Source: Paracoccaceae bacterium (GTDB lineage: Bacteria > Pseudomonadota > Alphaproteobacteria > Rhodobacterales > Rhodobacteraceae). Taken from it: a stretch of 7,118 nucleotides of DNA. The stretch is taken from the NCBI GenBank assembly GCA_016937725.1, contig JAFGVZ010000019.1:1-7118 (forward strand). The letters are read 5' to 3'. This document shows, in pieces, positions 1 through 5,716 of this stretch (its first letter is position 1; the number at the start of each line of letters is the position of its first letter). The notes under the pieces were generated by a model. It saw nothing but the letters and a program-made list of their open reading frames with translations. It ran no database searches and had not been told where the DNA came from. A program made the translations under genes and the position numbers.

Positions 1-23
1 CGCCTTGCGCCGCGCCCGTTCAA

Positions 24-1097
24 TTACACCCGTGCCACGATCCGGTTGGCATGGCCCATCTTGCGCCCGGCGCGGCGTTCGGGCTTGCCGTATAGGTGCA
101 GCGCCACATCGCGCGCGGCCAGCAGGTCGGGCACGCGGTCCATGTCATCCCCGATCAAGTTTTCCATAACCACATCGGCGTAGCGGTGCCCGTCGCCCAA
201 GGGCAGGCCGGTGATTGCGCGGATATGTTGCTCGAACTGGTCCACAGCGCAGCCATTCTGCGTCCAGTGCCCGGAATTGTGCACGCGGGGGGCAATCTCG
301 TTCACGATCAGACCTTGCGGTGTGACGAACAGCTCCACCCCCATCACCCCGACATAATCGAGCGCATTCAGAATGCGCCCCGCCAGCAGAACCGCATCCG
401 CACGCTGCGCCCCTGTGAGGCGCGCGGGCACGGTTGTGCGGCGCAGGATGCCCGCTTCATGCAGGTTTTCACCGGGGTCATAAGCGGCGACCCTGCCATC
501 CAGACCGCGCGCGGCGATGACAGACACTTCGTGGCTGAACTTGACGAATCCCTCAAGGATCGCATCTGCCCCGGCCATCTCGGCCAAGGCGCTTCCGGCG
601 TCCTCAGCCGTATTCAGCCGCGCCTGCCCCTTGCCATCATACCCCATGCGGCGAGTTTTCAGGATCGCTGGCGCGCCGATCTGCGCAATCGCCTCTGTCA
701 TGCTGCTCGGGTCTGTCACCGGCGCGAAGGGCGCGGTCATCAGCCCTAGATCGCGCAGGAATTGCTTTTCCGTCAGCCGGTCTTGCGACACGGCCAGCGC
801 GCGGCGGTTGGGGCGAATGGGGCGCAAGGCTTCCAGCAGGTCCAGCGTGGCGGTGGGGATATTCTCGAACTCGAAGGTGATCACATCGACCGAAGCCGCG
901 AAGGCGTTCAGCGCGCCGTCGTCATCCCATGTTGCGGTCGTGACCTGCGCGCAAACATCGCTTGCGGGCAGGTGCGCGCCGGGGTCGTAGACATGGCAGC
1001 GAAAACCCAAACGGCTGGCCGCAACCGACAGCATGCGCCCCAACTGGCCACCGCCCAGAATACCGATGGTCGCGCCTTGTGGCAGGGCGCTACTCAT
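24..1097 (-). CDS. purK: N5-carboxyaminoimidazole ribonucleotide synthase (PurK)
   Basis: PurK uses ATP and bicarbonate to turn 5-aminoimidazole ribonucleotide (AIR) into N5-CAIR, a cytoplasmic step of purine synthesis, and passes the product to PurE. The 357-residue protein is close to the usual PurK length of about 355. Visible motifs are GGGQLGRM at 15-22, EFENIP at 76-81, QDRLTEK at 105-111, the ATP-grasp segment [13 protein letters not shown] at 146-158, [14 protein letters not shown] at 266-279 and KMGHAN near the C-terminus. The frame is open 24 codons further upstream. I chose the ATG at 1097 because a GGAG Shine-Dalgarno sits 7 bases before it and because the glycine-rich motif then lies at the family's usual distance from the N-terminus. 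The start overlaps the purE stop by 8 bases, so the two are probably translated together. The TAA stop is at 26-24. Confidence 0.97.
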   Translation of the reverse strand: MSSALPQGATIGILGGGQLGRMLSVAASRLGFRCHVYDPGAHLPASDVCAQVTTATWDDDGALNAFAASVDVITFEFENIPTATLDLLEALRPIRPNRRALAVSQDRLTEKQFLRDLGLMTAPFAPVTDPSSMTEAIAQIGAPAILKTRRMGYDGKGQARLNTAEDAGSALAEMAGADAILEGFVKFSHEVSVIAARGLDGRVAAYDPGENLHEAGILRRTTVPARLTGAQRADAVLLAGRILNALDYVGVMGVELFVTPQGLIVNEIAPRVHNSGHWTQNGCAVDQFEQHIRAITGLPLGDGHRYADVVMENLIGDDMDRVPDLLAARDVALHLYGKPERRAGRKMGHANRIVARV

Positions 1098-1572
1098 CGC
1101 GCGGCTCCGCTGGGATAGAGCCGGACAAAGCCGCGCGCCAGGCATCCAGCCGCGCCGCCAGTTCAGCATCTTGCAGCGCCAGAATACCTGCCGCCATCAG
1201 CCCCGCATTGGCCGCACCGCCAATGGCCATGGTCGCCACCGGGTAACCGCGTGGCATCTGGACAATGGAATAGAGGCTGTCCACCCCCGCCAGCGCCCGC
1301 GTCTGCACCGGCACGCCAATGACCGGCACCCGTGTTTTCGACGCCATCATGCCGGGCAAATGCGCCGCCCCACCGGCACCTGCGATAATCACCTGCAAGC
1401 CGCGCGCCACCGCATTGCGCCCATACTCCCACAACCGGTCGGGCGTGCGATGGGCGGACACAATGCGCGACTCGTATGCCACGCCCAGTTCATCCAAAAT
1501 GGCTGCTGCTTCGCGCATGGTGGGCCAGTCAGACTGGCTGCCCATGATGATCCCGACTTTGACCTGTGCCAT
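1090..1572 (-). CDS. purE: N5-carboxyaminoimidazole ribonucleotide mutase, class I (PurE)
   Basis: PurE moves the carboxyl group of N5-CAIR to C4 to give CAIR, directly after PurK. From the ATG at 1572 the protein has 160 residues, typical for bacterial class I PurE. It shows GSQSDWPTM at 11-19, SAHRTPDRL at 39-47 (with the catalytic-type His), the glycine-rich [12 protein letters not shown] at 64-75, GVPVQT at 86-91 and [13 protein letters not shown] at 102-114. Adjacent purK agrees with class I, since class II enzymes use CO2 and AIR directly. The stop (TAG 1092-1090) overlaps the purK start in the 8-base string ATGAGTAG. A GTG two codons upstream (1578) is an alternative start: AAGGG at 1590-1586 sits 7 bases from the GTG but 13 from the ATG. 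I kept the ATG because family members normally begin only a few residues before VKVGIIMGS. Confidence 0.96.
   Translation of the reverse strand: MAQVKVGIIMGSQSDWPTMREAAAILDELGVAYESRIVSAHRTPDRLWEYGRNAVARGLQVIIAGAGGAAHLPGMMASKTRVPVIGVPVQTRALAGVDSLYSIVQMPRGYPVATMAIGGAANAGLMAAGILALQDAELAARLDAWRAALSGSIPAEPRDE
1105..1108 (-). promoter_or_regulatory. Ribosome binding site that fixes the purK start
   Basis: GGAG on the minus strand, 7 bases before the ATG at 1097, lying inside the end of purE. It supports the shorter PurK start over the open 24-codon extension. Confidence 0.6.
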
Positions 1573-1600
1573 GCGCACCCCCGCACCCTTGCTATTCAGC

Positions 1601-1628
1601 CTTATACAAGGCGCGCGACCGGGTGCAA
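1601..1628 (-). promoter_or_regulatory. Candidate housekeeping promoter of purEK
   Basis: On the minus strand TTGCAC (1628-1623) and TATAAG (1606-1601) are separated by 16 bases, resembling a sigma-70 -35/-10 pair (5 of 6 matches at -10, 3 of 6 at -35). Transcription would begin near 1594, leaving a leader of about 20 bases with AAGGG at 1590-1586 inside it. The element lies in the 61-base gap between the YdcH-like gene and purE, so purEK could be transcribed independently. The -10 overlaps a small hairpin (GCCTT, 4-base loop, AAGGC; 1599-1612), which may be chance. This is pattern matching only. Confidence 0.4.
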
Positions 1629-1633
1629 TTCCC

Positions 1634-1852
1634 TCAGGCGATTATGTCGGGGGTCAATTCGTCCTCGATCCGCGCGATCTGATCCTTAAGCACCAGCTTT
1701 TCCTTTTTCAGGCGCTGCACGGTCAGGGCGGTGTTCGGCCCTTGCGCTTGCAGGGCCGCAATTGCCTCGTCCAGATCGCGGTGCTTTTGGCGCAGCACCT
1801 CCAGCTTCAGGCGCAACACCTCTTCATGGGTCAGTTCATGGGGCGCGTTCAT
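1634..1852 (-). CDS. YdcH-like small coiled-coil protein (DUF465)
   Basis: A 72-residue soluble, strongly charged protein with no signal peptide or membrane segment. The sequence is almost all helix-forming and shows leucine/isoleucine heptads. The stretches [15 protein letters not shown] (18-34) and [20 protein letters not shown] (47-66) match the DUF465/YdcH pattern of two helices joined by a short loop, ending in the hallmark LKKEKLxLKDxI. The molecular role of the family is not established. The frame stays open upstream to 2161, but that extension would run into the divergent hsp20 gene. The ATG at 1852 gives the usual family length. No strong Shine-Dalgarno is visible (AAGG lies 12 bases away). 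It precedes purE on the same strand with a 61-base gap, so some read-through into purEK is possible. Confidence 0.85.
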   Translation of the reverse strand: MNAPHELTHEEVLRLKLEVLRQKHRDLDEAIAALQAQGPNTALTVQRLKKEKLVLKDQIARIEDELTPDIIA

Positions 1853-1923
1853 ATGCGGGACCAGCCTTGTTTTTCGCCAGACTAGCCCGGATGCGGGCGC
1901 GACAAAAGCCTTTGATGGGCGCG

Positions 1924-1952
1924 CTTGCAGATTGTTAAGCCCATACCCATAT
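1924..1952 (+). promoter_or_regulatory. Heat-shock (RpoH/sigma-32 type) promoter of hsp20
   Basis: CTTGCAG (1924-1930), a 15-base spacer and CCCATAT (1946-1952) fit the sigma-32 pattern CTTGAAA-N11-16-CCCCATNT: the CTTG core and the whole CCCATNT core match. It lies 78 bases before the Hsp20 start, in the right orientation, in front of a gene class normally under RpoH control. Predicted transcription start is about 1958-1960, giving a leader near 70 bases. The match is seen in the sequence; the sigma-factor assignment is inference. Confidence 0.65.
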
Positions 1953-1957
1953 CGTTT

Positions 1958-1997
1958 GGCAAGGGACCGCCGCAAAGGGGTCCGCCGCACCGTTGCC
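1958..1997 (+). promoter_or_regulatory. Nested stem-loop in the hsp20 5' leader
   Basis: GGCAA (1958-1962) can pair with TTGCC (1993-1997), enclosing a second stem GGACC (1964-1968) with GGTCC (1979-1983). This hairpin begins almost at the predicted transcription start. GTCC (1980-1983) could alternatively pair with GGAC (2019-2022), which overlaps the Shine-Dalgarno AAGGA (2017-2021). Such a choice resembles RNA thermometers ahead of small heat-shock genes, but the stems are short and could be chance in GC-rich DNA. Confidence 0.3.
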
Positions 1998-2029
1998 TGA
2001 CGACAGGGACGCTGGAAAGGACATGGCAG

Positions 2030-2446
2030 ATGAGCAAACTCACCTTCCCGTCGCACCCGCTTTTGCTGGGGTTCGACCAAATGGAACGGCTGGTAGAGCG
2101 CACCGCGCGCAACGGGGCTGATGGCTACCCGCCCTTCAACATCGAAGTGACCGGGCCCCATAGCTTTCGCATTACGCTCGCGCTGGCCGGGTTCCGCGAG
2201 GATGACTTGTCCGTGACGCTGGAAGGCCGCCAGCTTATCATACGCGGCCAGCAGACCGATGCGGGGTCAGAAGACAGGGTGTTCCTGCACCGGGGCATTG
2301 CCGCGCGCCAGTTTCAGCGTGTGTTTGCCTTGGGCGACGGGGTGGACGTGGCGAAAGCGGCGCTAAGTGATGGGTTATTGCATATCGATCTGAAACGCCA
2401 CGAGCCCGAGGAAACCGTCCAGATCATCCGCATAGATCGCAAGTGA
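2030..2446 (+). CDS. Small heat-shock protein, Hsp20/IbpA type
   Basis: An ATP-independent cytoplasmic holdase that binds unfolding proteins and hands them to DnaK/ClpB. The protein has 138 residues, the usual size for IbpA-like proteins. The short N-terminal arm (1-32) contains the class A style LLLGFDQMERL. The alpha-crystallin domain runs from YPPFNIEV (33-40) through ALAGF (51-55) and RGIAARQFQRVFAL (88-101) to ALSDGLLHIDL (111-121), the last being the conserved end-of-domain strand. An I-x-I type anchor (IIRI, 132-135) sits in the C-terminal tail. The ATG at 2030 has AAGGA 8 bases upstream; in-frame upstream sequence lacks such support and overlaps the promoter. A heat-shock promoter lies upstream and a DUF1150 gene follows 11 bases after the stop. 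IbpA family membership is clear; substrate preference cannot be seen. Confidence 0.95.
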   Translation: MSKLTFPSHPLLLGFDQMERLVERTARNGADGYPPFNIEVTGPHSFRITLALAGFREDDLSVTLEGRQLIIRGQQTDAGSEDRVFLHRGIAARQFQRVFALGDGVDVAKAALSDGLLHIDLKRHEPEETVQIIRIDRK

Positions 2447-2457
2447 AAGGGAAGACC

Positions 2458-2682
2458 ATGAACAGCAAATTCCCGAACCTGACCAGCACCAAGCCAATTG
2501 CCTATGTCCGCCCCGTGAAAGTGGCCGACCTGCCCGACGAAATCCGCGAGCAGTTGCACGGCGTGAACGAAATGTATGCAATTCACCACGAAGAAGGCGA
2601 CCAATTGGCGCTGGTGACGAACCGCACCATGGCCTTCGTCATGGCCCGCCAGAATGATTTCGAGCCGGTGAGCGTGCATTAA
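2458..2682 (+). CDS. DUF1150 family protein
   Basis: A 74-residue soluble protein of unknown function, a family seen mainly in alphaproteobacteria. Recognisable segments are IAYVRPVKVADLPDEIR (14-30) and the C-terminal block ALVTNRTMAFVMARQND followed by EPVSVH (51-74). I chose the ATG at 2458, preceded by AAAGGGAAG, over the GTG at 2443, which overlaps the hsp20 stop. It follows hsp20 by 11 bases and precedes a terminator, so it should be co-transcribed with hsp20 and heat-induced. Hsp20-DUF1150 adjacency is common in this order, which suggests a link to proteostasis, but no biochemical role is known to me. Confidence 0.88.
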   Translation: MNSKFPNLTSTKPIAYVRPVKVADLPDEIREQLHGVNEMYAIHHEEGDQLALVTNRTMAFVMARQNDFEPVSVH

Positions 2683-2721
2683 CGCCACAGCCGCAAGGTT
2701 TATCGAAGACCCTTTTACACC

Positions 2722-2754
2722 AGCCTTGGCGATGCAGCGCGCCAAGGCTATTTT
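2722..2754 (+). terminator. Rho-independent terminator of the hsp20-DUF1150 operon
   Basis: AGCCTTGGC (2722-2730) and GCCAAGGCT (2741-2749) form a perfect 9-bp stem, extended by a G-C pair inside the loop. ATTTTC follows on the plus strand, a short U-tract. It lies 39 bases after the DUF1150 stop. Confidence 0.75.
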
Positions 2755-2760
2755 CGTGGT

Positions 2761-2783
2761 GCGCGGAAGGAGAATGTCCGCGC
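2761..2783 (+). repeat. 7-bp stem-loop displaying AGGAG and ATG in its loop
   Basis: GCGCGGA (2761-2767) and TCCGCGC (2777-2783) are perfect inverted repeats around a 9-base loop, AGGAGAATG. The loop exposes a Shine-Dalgarno-like AGGAG one base from the ATG at 2774, which opens the 43-codon frame. Read on the minus strand the loop carries CTCCT, an anti-Shine-Dalgarno-like string. The pairing is visible; any function is conjecture. Confidence 0.4.
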
Positions 2784-2905
2784 GACGGAGATTTTATGCA
2801 AGAGACCCGGGCATAAGCCCGTTCCCGGCCAACGGCTTAGGGGAACGCGAAACCGAAAGGCCACTCTGGCGGACCGCCGAGCGACCCGTTTTTGTGTTTG
2901 CATAA
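2774..2905 (+). CDS. Possible 43-residue Arg-rich leader ORF, doubtful
   Basis: An ATG-to-TAA frame of 43 codons, beginning MSARRRFYARDPG and ending ERPVFVFA, in the same frame as the YjhX-like gene and stopping 15 bases before its start. The Shine-Dalgarno-like AAGGAG (2767-2772) is only 1 base from the ATG, too close for normal initiation, and the ATG sits in a hairpin loop. I recognise no domain. The region may be structured RNA rather than protein. Confidence 0.2.
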   Translation: MSARRRFYARDPGISPFPANGLGERETERPLWRTAERPVFVFA

Positions 2906-2909
2906 AATC
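2790..2909 (+). repeat. Perfect 12-bp inverted repeat enclosing a structured 96-base segment
   Basis: GATTTTATGCAA (2790-2801) is the exact reverse complement of TTGCATAAAATC (2898-2909). Inside are smaller stems: CGGGC/GCCCG with an ATAA loop (2808-2821); CGTTCCC (2820-2826) with GGGAACG (2841-2847), which shares two bases with the previous stem and so excludes it; and CTC-T-GGCG/CGCC-GAG (2864-2881) with a bulged T. T5 at 2889-2893 follows the last stem by 7 bases. A 9-base direct repeat AGAGACCCG occurs just inside the left arm (2801-2809) and just outside the right arm (2913-2921), ending in the first base of the yjhX GTG. It could be a cis-acting leader RNA or attenuator, a small RNA, or a small mobile-repeat remnant. 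It matches no RNA family I recognise. Confidence 0.5.
2796..2816 (+). CDS. Possible six-codon leader peptide (MQETRA)
   Basis: ATG CAA GAG ACC CGG GCA TAA, with GGAG at 2787-2790 exactly 5 bases before the ATG, the best-placed ribosome binding site between 2683 and 2920. The start codon lies within the left arm of the 12-bp inverted repeat, so a ribosome here would keep that stem open. It is far too short to call by coding statistics and may be accidental. Confidence 0.25.
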   Translation: MQETRA

Positions 2910-2920
2910 AAGAGAGACCC

Positions 2921-3178
2921 GTGAAAATCTCAAAGCACGAACAACGTGTTTTGCACGAACTCGCCCTTGGCGGGGCGATCCACCATGAACGGTGCGACCG
3001 TGGCAAGATACGCAACATCACCTGTTTCACCCGCGATGGCTTTGTGCTGTCCGACTGCACGCTCGACTTGTTTCTGCGCCTGAAAAAACGGCGGTTCATC
3101 CGCTCCCAGAACGGGCAACCCTACCGCGTGTCGCGGCAGGGAATAGAAGCCGTGCGCGCGCAACTGAACCAACGCTAA
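2921..3178 (+). CDS. YjhX family protein (UPF0386), putative toxin of a toxin-antitoxin pair
   Basis: An 85-residue basic protein that matches the YjhX/UPF0386 family along its full length: MKISKHEQRVLHELALGG at the N-terminus, the middle CFTRDGFVLSDCTLDLFLRLKKR (35-57), then LIRS-like FIRSQNGQPYRVSRQGIEAVRAQL (59-82). The pattern suggests a small winged-helix-like fold. In E. coli YjhX is listed as the putative toxin of a yjhX/yjhQ pair; its target is not established to my knowledge. The start is GTG at 2921, since the family begins M-x-[IL]-S, with AAGAGAGA (2910-2917) just 3 bases before it, a short spacing that implies modest translation. A GNAT gene follows after 13 bases. It is preceded by an unusually structured leader. 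Chromosomal copies are common in alphaproteobacteria, so toxicity here should not be assumed. Confidence 0.85.
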   Translation: MKISKHEQRVLHELALGGAIHHERCDRGKIRNITCFTRDGFVLSDCTLDLFLRLKKRRFIRSQNGQPYRVSRQGIEAVRAQLNQR

Positions 3179-3191
3179 GAAGGAAACCCCG

Positions 3192-3728
3192 ATGGAATTC
3201 ACAACTGACATCCCTCAGCCGCAGGCCATTGTCGATCTGTTCCGCGCCACCTTCACCGCCTCGGAAGGGGCGGATGAGGGCGCGGTGATCGGCGAGTTCG
3301 TCACGGCGCTTTTGTCCACCACACCGCCGGAGGACATTTCCGTGTTCTCTGCGATAGCGGGCGGCACGGTGCAAGCTTGCGCCATCTTCACGCGCCTGCG
3401 CTTTGCCGAAGATACACGCACGGCGTTCATTCTGTCGCCCATGGCGGTGGCGACAGCGCAGCAAGGCAAGGGGCTGGGACAAAAGCTGCTACGGGACGCT
3501 TTTGAGCAGTTGCGCGACGCGGGCGTAGATATCGCGCTGACTTATGGCGACGTCAATTTCTACGGGCGCGTGGGCTTTCGGCAGATTAACGAGAGCATGG
3601 CGCAAGCGCCCTTGCCCCTCAGCCACCCCGAAGGCTGGCTGGCGCGGTCGCTGACAGAGGCTGAATTGACCCCACTCAAGGGCGCATCCACCTGCGTCTC
3701 GGCGTCGGACGACCCGGCGCTTTGGTGA
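3192..3728 (+). CDS. GNAT family N-acetyltransferase (YjhQ-like partner of YjhX)
   Basis: A 178-residue single-domain acetyltransferase that would use acetyl-CoA. The acetyl-CoA binding motif A is clear at 81-100 (LSPMAVATAQQGKGLGQKLL; Q-x-x-G-x-G type loop at 90-96), preceded by the beta strands around 52-70. YGDVNFYGRVGF (118-129) is the motif B region common in GNATs of the YjhQ/YhbS style. Substrate is unknown. The ATG at 3192 has GAAGGA (3179-3184) 7 bases upstream, in the 13-base gap after the YjhX-like gene, so the two form an operon. In E. coli the neighbour of YjhX, YjhQ, is also a GNAT of about 180 residues and is described as its putative antitoxin; the same role here is inference. 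The tail from about 145 on is not recognisable as a separate domain. Confidence 0.88.
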   Translation: MEFTTDIPQPQAIVDLFRATFTASEGADEGAVIGEFVTALLSTTPPEDISVFSAIAGGTVQACAIFTRLRFAEDTRTAFILSPMAVATAQQGKGLGQKLLRDAFEQLRDAGVDIALTYGDVNFYGRVGFRQINESMAQAPLPLSHPEGWLARSLTEAELTPLKGASTCVSASDDPALW

Positions 3729-3736
3729 CATAGCAG

Positions 3737-3761
3737 AGCATCCGGGAAGAACCCGGATGCT
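3737..3761. terminator. Stem-loop between convergent GNAT and dxs genes, probable bidirectional terminator
   Basis: AGCATCCGGG (3737-3746) and CCCGGATGCT (3752-3761) form a perfect 10-bp stem with a 5-base AAGAA loop. It lies 8 bases after the GNAT stop and 7 bases after the dxs stop on the other strand, the only space between the two convergent genes. Neither side has a real U-tract, so the hairpin may act mainly by blocking RNases or with Rho. Confidence 0.65.
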
Positions 3762-3768
3762 TCCCGCC

Positions 3769-5685
3769 TTACGCCGATCGCGCTTGGCTATCCTTGCCCA
3801 GAACCGACAGCACCTTGTCCACGATCTGCGGCGCGTTCATGGCAGCCACGTCATACATGGATTTGGGGCTGGCCTGGTCGATGAAGATGTCGGGCAGCAC
3901 CATAGAGCGGAATTTCAGCCCGTGGTCGAACACGCCTTCATCCGACAAAAGCTGTGCGACATGGCTACCGAACCCGCCAACCGCGCCTTCTTCGATGGTA
4001 ATCAGCGCTTCGTGCTCGGCGGCGAGCTTCAGGATCAACTCGCGGTCCAAGGGCTTGGCAAAGCGCGCATCGGCCACGGTGGGGGTGATGCCCTTCGCAG
4101 CCAGTGTTTCGCAGGCTTTCAGCACCTCGCCCAGACGGGTGCCGAAGGACAGGATCGCCACGCGGCTGCCCTGCTGGATCATCCGGCCCTTGCCGATTTC
4201 CAACGGAATCCCGCGTTCCGGCATTTCAACGCCCTCGCCCTCTCCCCGCGGGTAGCGGAAAGCGATGGGGCCGTCGTCATGCGCCACGGCGGTGGCGACC
4301 ATGTGCACAAGTTCCGCCTCGTCCGCCGCAGCCATGACCACGAAACCGGGTAGGTTCGCCAGATAGGCTACGTCGAAACTGCCCGCATGGGTCGCGCCAT
4401 CGGCACCCACAAGTCCCGCGCGGTCGATTGCAAAACGCACAGGCAGGCGCTGGATGGCCACATCATGCACAACCTGATCGTAGCCGCGTTGCAAGAATGT
4501 CGAATACATCGCGCAAAACGGCTTCATCCCGCCAGCGGCCAGCCCCGCACAGAAGGTCACGCCATGCTGTTCGGCAATCGCCACGTCGAACATGCGCGAC
4601 GGGTGCGCCTTGGCAAACAGGTCCAGCCCTGTGCCATCGGGCATGGCGGCGGTCACGGCCACGATCTTGTCGTCGCGGTCGGCTTCGTCAATCAGGGCTT
4701 GGGCGAACACCTTGGTGTAGCTGGGGGCATTGGGCGTAGATTTTTGCTGCTTGCCCGTGACCACGTCGAACTTGGCGCGGGCATGGCCGCGATCCTCAGC
4801 ATCCTCGGCGGGGCCGTAGCCTTTGCCCTTCTTGGTCAGCACATGGATCAGCACAGGTTCATCCGCGCGCGCCTGAAGCGTGCGGAACACCCACAAAAGC
4901 TGATCCAGATCATGCCCGTCTATGGGGCCGATATAATTGAAGCCCAGTTCTTCGAACAAGGTGCCGCCGACTGTGGCGTGTTTCAGCAGGTCTTTCGCGC
5001 GGCGCGCGCCTTCCTGAATCGGGCCGGGCATGAAGGACAAAGCCCCCTTCACGGCGTGTTTCAGGTCTTGGATGGGCTTATCGGCATAAAGCCGTGACAG
5101 GTAGCTGGACATGGCACCTGTGGGGGGCGCGATGGACATCTCATTGTCGTTCAGCACAACGAACAGCCGCTTGCCCAAATGGCCCGCATTGTTCAGCGCT
5201 TCATAGGCCATGCCCGCGCTGATGGCACCGTCGCCAATGACCGCAATCGCATCGCCCAAAGCGGGTTCCGGTGTGCCCCCCAATTCGCGGGCCATGGCAA
5301 AGCCCAACGCGGCGGAAATAGAGGTCGAGCTATGCGCCGCACCAAACGGGTCGTAGGGCGATTCCGACCGCTTGGTGAAGCCCGACAGCCCGTTTTCCTG
5401 CCGCAGTGTGCGCATCCGGTCGCGGCGGCCCGTGATGATTTTATGCGGGTAACACTGGTGCGACACGTCCCAGATCAGCCGGTCGCGCGGCGTGTCGAAC
5501 ACGGCGTGCAGCGCAACGGTCAGTTCCACCACGCCCAGACCTGCACCCAAATGACCGCCGGTCTCAGAGACCGTCGCAATCGTCTCTGCCCGCAATTCAT
5601 CCGCCACTTGCCGCAACTGCGCATCCGTCAGGCCGCGCAAATCGGCGGGGTCGCGGACCTTGTCCAGAAGGGGCGTATCAGGCAT
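3769..5685 (-). CDS. dxs: 1-deoxy-D-xylulose-5-phosphate synthase (DXS)
   Basis: DXS condenses pyruvate with glyceraldehyde 3-phosphate using thiamine diphosphate, releasing CO2; it is the first and usually flux-controlling step of the MEP isoprenoid pathway. The 638-residue protein is full length for the family. Visible are the catalytic-type His in [11 protein letters not shown] (41-51), SHQCYPHK (75-82), the thiamine diphosphate and Mg site GDGAISAGM (151-159) with its partner NDNEMSI (179-185), the Glu of [15 protein letters not shown] (369-383), the [15 protein letters not shown] segment (421-435) and YPRGE (478-482). The frame is open 97 codons upstream into ispA, but I chose the ATG at 5685, which has AAGGA 9 bases before it and gives the family N-terminus. 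It follows ispA by 31 bases and ends at the convergent hairpin. Confidence 0.98.
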   Translation of the reverse strand: MPDTPLLDKVRDPADLRGLTDAQLRQVADELRAETIATVSETGGHLGAGLGVVELTVALHAVFDTPRDRLIWDVSHQCYPHKIITGRRDRMRTLRQENGLSGFTKRSESPYDPFGAAHSSTSISAALGFAMARELGGTPEPALGDAIAVIGDGAISAGMAYEALNNAGHLGKRLFVVLNDNEMSIAPPTGAMSSYLSRLYADKPIQDLKHAVKGALSFMPGPIQEGARRAKDLLKHATVGGTLFEELGFNYIGPIDGHDLDQLLWVFRTLQARADEPVLIHVLTKKGKGYGPAEDAEDRGHARAKFDVVTGKQQKSTPNAPSYTKVFAQALIDEADRDDKIVAVTAAMPDGTGLDLFAKAHPSRMFDVAIAEQHGVTFCAGLAAGGMKPFCAMYSTFLQRGYDQVVHDVAIQRLPVRFAIDRAGLVGADGATHAGSFDVAYLANLPGFVVMAAADEAELVHMVATAVAHDDGPIAFRYPRGEGEGVEMPERGIPLEIGKGRMIQQGSRVAILSFGTRLGEVLKACETLAAKGITPTVADARFAKPLDRELILKLAAEHEALITIEEGAVGGFGSHVAQLLSDEGVFDHGLKFRSMVLPDIFIDQASPKSMYDVAAMNAPQIVDKVLSVLGKDSQARSA

Positions 5686-5716
5686 GGGCTTTGGTCCTTG
5701 GCTTGCGCGCGGGCGG

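Noticed and set aside
96..749. 217-codon plus-strand frame opposite purK
   Set aside because: Antisense shadow of purK; composition is His/Arg/Gln-rich as expected from reading GC-rich codons backwards, with no recognisable domain.
1583..1626. GCACCC/GGGTGC inverted repeat around the purE promoter as an operator
   Set aside because: Only 6 bp with a 32-base separation; expected by chance in GC-rich DNA and no known regulator site matches.
1853..2161. N-terminal extension of the YdcH-like gene
   Set aside because: It overlaps the divergent hsp20 promoter and coding start, and the family is about 70 residues long.
2791..2908. Known RNA (6S, SRP RNA, tmRNA, hammerhead) in the palindrome segment
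   Set aside because: I looked for the SRP GGAAG/GCAGCC loop, a hammerhead CTGANGA core and a tmRNA tag frame and saw none; 6S cannot be excluded by eye but the size and internal stems do not fit well.
2748..2933. 61-codon minus-strand frame opposite the structured leader
   Set aside because: It is Arg-rich, matches no family I know, has no convincing ribosome site, and runs through the inverted repeats into the yjhX start. Best explained by base composition.
2683..2988. Long start-less open stretch continuing in the DUF1150 frame past its stop
   Set aside because: It has no start codon with a ribosome site and crosses the terminator; open frames are common by chance at this GC content. No evidence for stop read-through.
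4387..5097. 236-codon plus-strand frame opposite dxs
   Set aside because: Antisense shadow of a confidently identified dxs; no family motif.
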